Source of the DNA: an uncultured Eggerthellaceae bacterium
GTDB lineage: Bacteria > Actinomycetota > Coriobacteriia > Coriobacteriales > Eggerthellaceae
DNA: 18,664 nt
Assembly (NCBI GenBank): GCA_910585565.1
Contig: CAJUFC010000112.1
Span: forward strand, 1-18,664
Reading direction: 5' to 3'
Shown: piece by piece, positions 17,693 to 18,664 of the stretch
How the letters are laid out: each line of letters opens with the position of its first letter
How positions within the stretch are numbered: the stretch's first letter is position 1
The notes under the pieces: generated by a model
Seen by the model: the letters and a program-made list of their open reading frames with translations, nothing else
Database searches by the model: none
Told to the model about the DNA's origin: nothing
Position numbers and translations under genes: made by a program

Positions 17693-18385
17693 ATGAGCGA
17701 ATCATCGACCAAGATTCTCGTGGTTGACGACGAGGCAACCATCACCGACTTCGTCGGCTTCGCACTGCAGAAGGAAGGCTATGCAGCCGACATCGTCAAG
17801 AGCGGTGAGGACGCCATCGCCATGGCTGCGCAAAACGATTACGATCTGTTCATCTTGGACATCATGCTTCCGGGAATGGACGGATACGAACTGTGCCGAC
17901 GCCTTCGCACCAACACCGACTCTCCCGTCTTGTTCCTGTCAGCGCGCGACACCGAGCTCGACAAGGTCGTCGGGCTTGAGATCGGCGGAGACGACTACCT
18001 CGTCAAGCCGTTTGGCGTGCGCGAGCTCATCGCCCGCGTGCGCGCGCTTCTGCGCCGCGGCTCGGGCGCCGTCGGCAACGTCTCCAGCGTCATCACCGTC
18101 AACGGCATCACCCTCGACGAGGAGGCGCATACGGCGTCAGGCGAGAACGGCGAAATCGGCCTTACGCCACGCGAGTTCGAGCTGCTGGCCTCGCTCATGA
18201 AGAACGCCGGCAAGGTCGTCTGTCGCGAGGATCTGCTGCGCGACGCCTGGGGCTGGGAATATCTGACCGAGACCAAGACCGTCGACACGCACATCAAGCG
18301 CCTGCGCGACAAGATCAGCGCAGCCGGATACGACCCGAGCCTCGTCGAAACGGTTCGCGGCTACGGATACCGCTTCAAGGCATAA
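17693..18385 (+). CDS. OmpR/PhoB-family response regulator
   Basis: Two-component DNA-binding regulator of 230 residues. Receiver domain: acidic pocket VVDDE (10-14), phosphoacceptor Asp56 (LFILDIMLPGMDGYE), switch Ser83, Tyr102 and Lys105 in DDYLVKPFG. Winged-helix effector domain at about 135-230: LTPREFELLASLM, recognition helix TKTVDTHIKRLRDKI, wing with VRGYGYRFKA. An upstream ATG (17648) is in frame, but GGAAGGAG lies seven bases before the ATG at 17693, and the residues before it do not resemble a receiver. The stop is TAA. It is the only plus-strand gene and no histidine kinase follows before the terminator at 18537-18568, so the partner lies elsewhere or the regulator is an orphan. 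Its target genes cannot be told from the sequence. Confidence 0.95.
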   Translation: MSESSTKILVVDDEATITDFVGFALQKEGYAADIVKSGEDAIAMAAQNDYDLFILDIMLPGMDGYELCRRLRTNTDSPVLFLSARDTELDKVVGLEIGGDDYLVKPFGVRELIARVRALLRRGSGAVGNVSSVITVNGITLDEEAHTASGENGEIGLTPREFELLASLMKNAGKVVCREDLLRDAWGWEYLTETKTVDTHIKRLRDKISAAGYDPSLVETVRGYGYRFKA

Positions 18386-18407
18386 GCCGCACGGGTCGCG
18401 CTTGCAT

Positions 18408-18501
18408 GCTTGCGACCGGGCGGCTGCGCTTGCGACCGGGCGGCTGCGCTTGCGACCGGGCGGCTGCGCTTGCGACCGGGCGGCTGCGCTTGCGACCGGG
18501 C
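18408..18501 (+). repeat. Tandem array of a 20-bp unit, about 4.7 copies
   Basis: The unit GCTTGCGACCGGGCGGCTGC is repeated without a single mismatch: TGCGACCGGG occurs at 18411, 18431, 18451, 18471 and 18491, with CGGCTGCGCT between. The array starts 23 bases after the response regulator stop and ends 36 bases before the terminator, so it lies in the expected 3' untranslated region. There are no spacers, so it is not CRISPR. A period of 20 is not a multiple of three, which argues against coding. Confidence 0.95.
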
Positions 18502-18536
18502 AGTTGGGCGAGCACGAGCGATGGAGCTACTTTATG

Positions 18537-18568
18537 AGAGAGGCGCCCCCGTAGGGGCGCCTCTTTTT
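18537..18568 (+). terminator. Intrinsic terminator of the response regulator gene
   Basis: AGAGGCGCCCC (18539-18549) pairs over 11 bp with GGGGCGCCTCT (18554-18564) around the loop CGTA, followed by a T run to 18568. The run is on the plus strand only, so it ends rightward transcription from the response regulator, 150 bases after its stop codon. Confidence 0.93.
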
Positions 18569-18614
18569 GTGCGGCATGCCAGTTTCAATGGAGTTTGGCA
18601 CCAGCCTGGGGCTC

Positions 18615-18650
18615 GGCGCGCCCCTCGCTGACCTCGCTGAGGAGCGCGCC
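18615..18650. repeat. GC-rich hairpin at the right edge
   Basis: GGCGCGC (18615-18621) pairs with GCGCGCC (18644-18650), and CCTC (18623-18626) with GAGG (18639-18642), separated by a single C/A mismatch. The loop region carries a 9-base tandem repeat, CCTCGCTGA twice (18623-18640). No T run follows on either strand within the window. It could be the 3' end of a leftward gene beyond the window. Otherwise 18569-18664 shows nothing I can name. Confidence 0.5.
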
Positions 18651-18664
18651 CCGTCCTTGCTCGT

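Noticed and set aside
18408..18501. CRISPR array
   Set aside because: The 20-bp units are directly adjacent with no unique spacers, and no cas gene is present.
18410..18631. Open frame through the tandem array at the right end
   Set aside because: It is produced by the repeats themselves (period not divisible by three), runs through the intrinsic terminator and lacks a ribosome binding site.

Overview
The window is GC-rich and densely coded. It looks like chromosomal core DNA of a high-GC Actinomycetota, most likely class Coriobacteriia (inference). The reasons are the actinobacterial-style RF2, the cluster obg-proB-proA-nadD-yqeK-rsfS, an HD-domain YqeK between nadD and rsfS, and a large ATPase regulator ending in a BTAD domain. 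I see no rRNA, tRNA, insertion sequence, prophage or CRISPR array.

Layout. All genes except the last are on the minus strand, so transcription runs from high to low coordinates. Positions 1-4337 hold the start of a secreted protein of unknown function, prfB (release factor 2) and secA (export motor). Positions 4419-7076 encode an 885-residue MalT-like ATPase whose C-terminus is an OmpR-type winged helix plus BTAD, the reverse of the classical SARP order; a good sigma70-type promoter precedes it. Positions 7260-12852 form a tight operon: obg, proB, proA, nadD, yqeK, rsfS. It joins ribosome assembly and silencing (obg, rsfS), proline synthesis (proB, proA), NAD synthesis (nadD) and Ap4A hydrolysis (yqeK). 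Upstream of it are rplU and rpmA (L21, L27), closed by a clear intrinsic terminator. Then come a wecA/tagO-type lipid-carrier sugar phosphotransferase, and fhs with coaX as a two-gene unit (one-carbon folate and CoA). At the right end an OmpR/PhoB response regulator is read divergently. Its 3' region carries a 20-bp tandem repeat before a strong terminator.

Most interesting points. (1) Stop codons: of 15 complete genes, nine end in TAG, five in TAA and one in TGA, unexpected for GC-rich DNA. The RF2 encoded here, the factor that would read UGA, has Ser-Pro-Thr where the classical RF2 discriminator is Ser-Pro-Phe. (2) The rplU leader has three short segments that can form two mutually exclusive hairpins, one covering the Shine-Dalgarno sequence. 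(3) The reversed-order BTAD regulator beside secA. (4) The exact 20-bp tandem array between the response regulator stop and its terminator.

Starts were moved from the longest open frame where a Shine-Dalgarno sequence or family homology favoured an internal one: yqeK, nadD, proA, obg (TTG), rplU and the response regulator. Everything rests on reading the sequence by eye; no database search was run.
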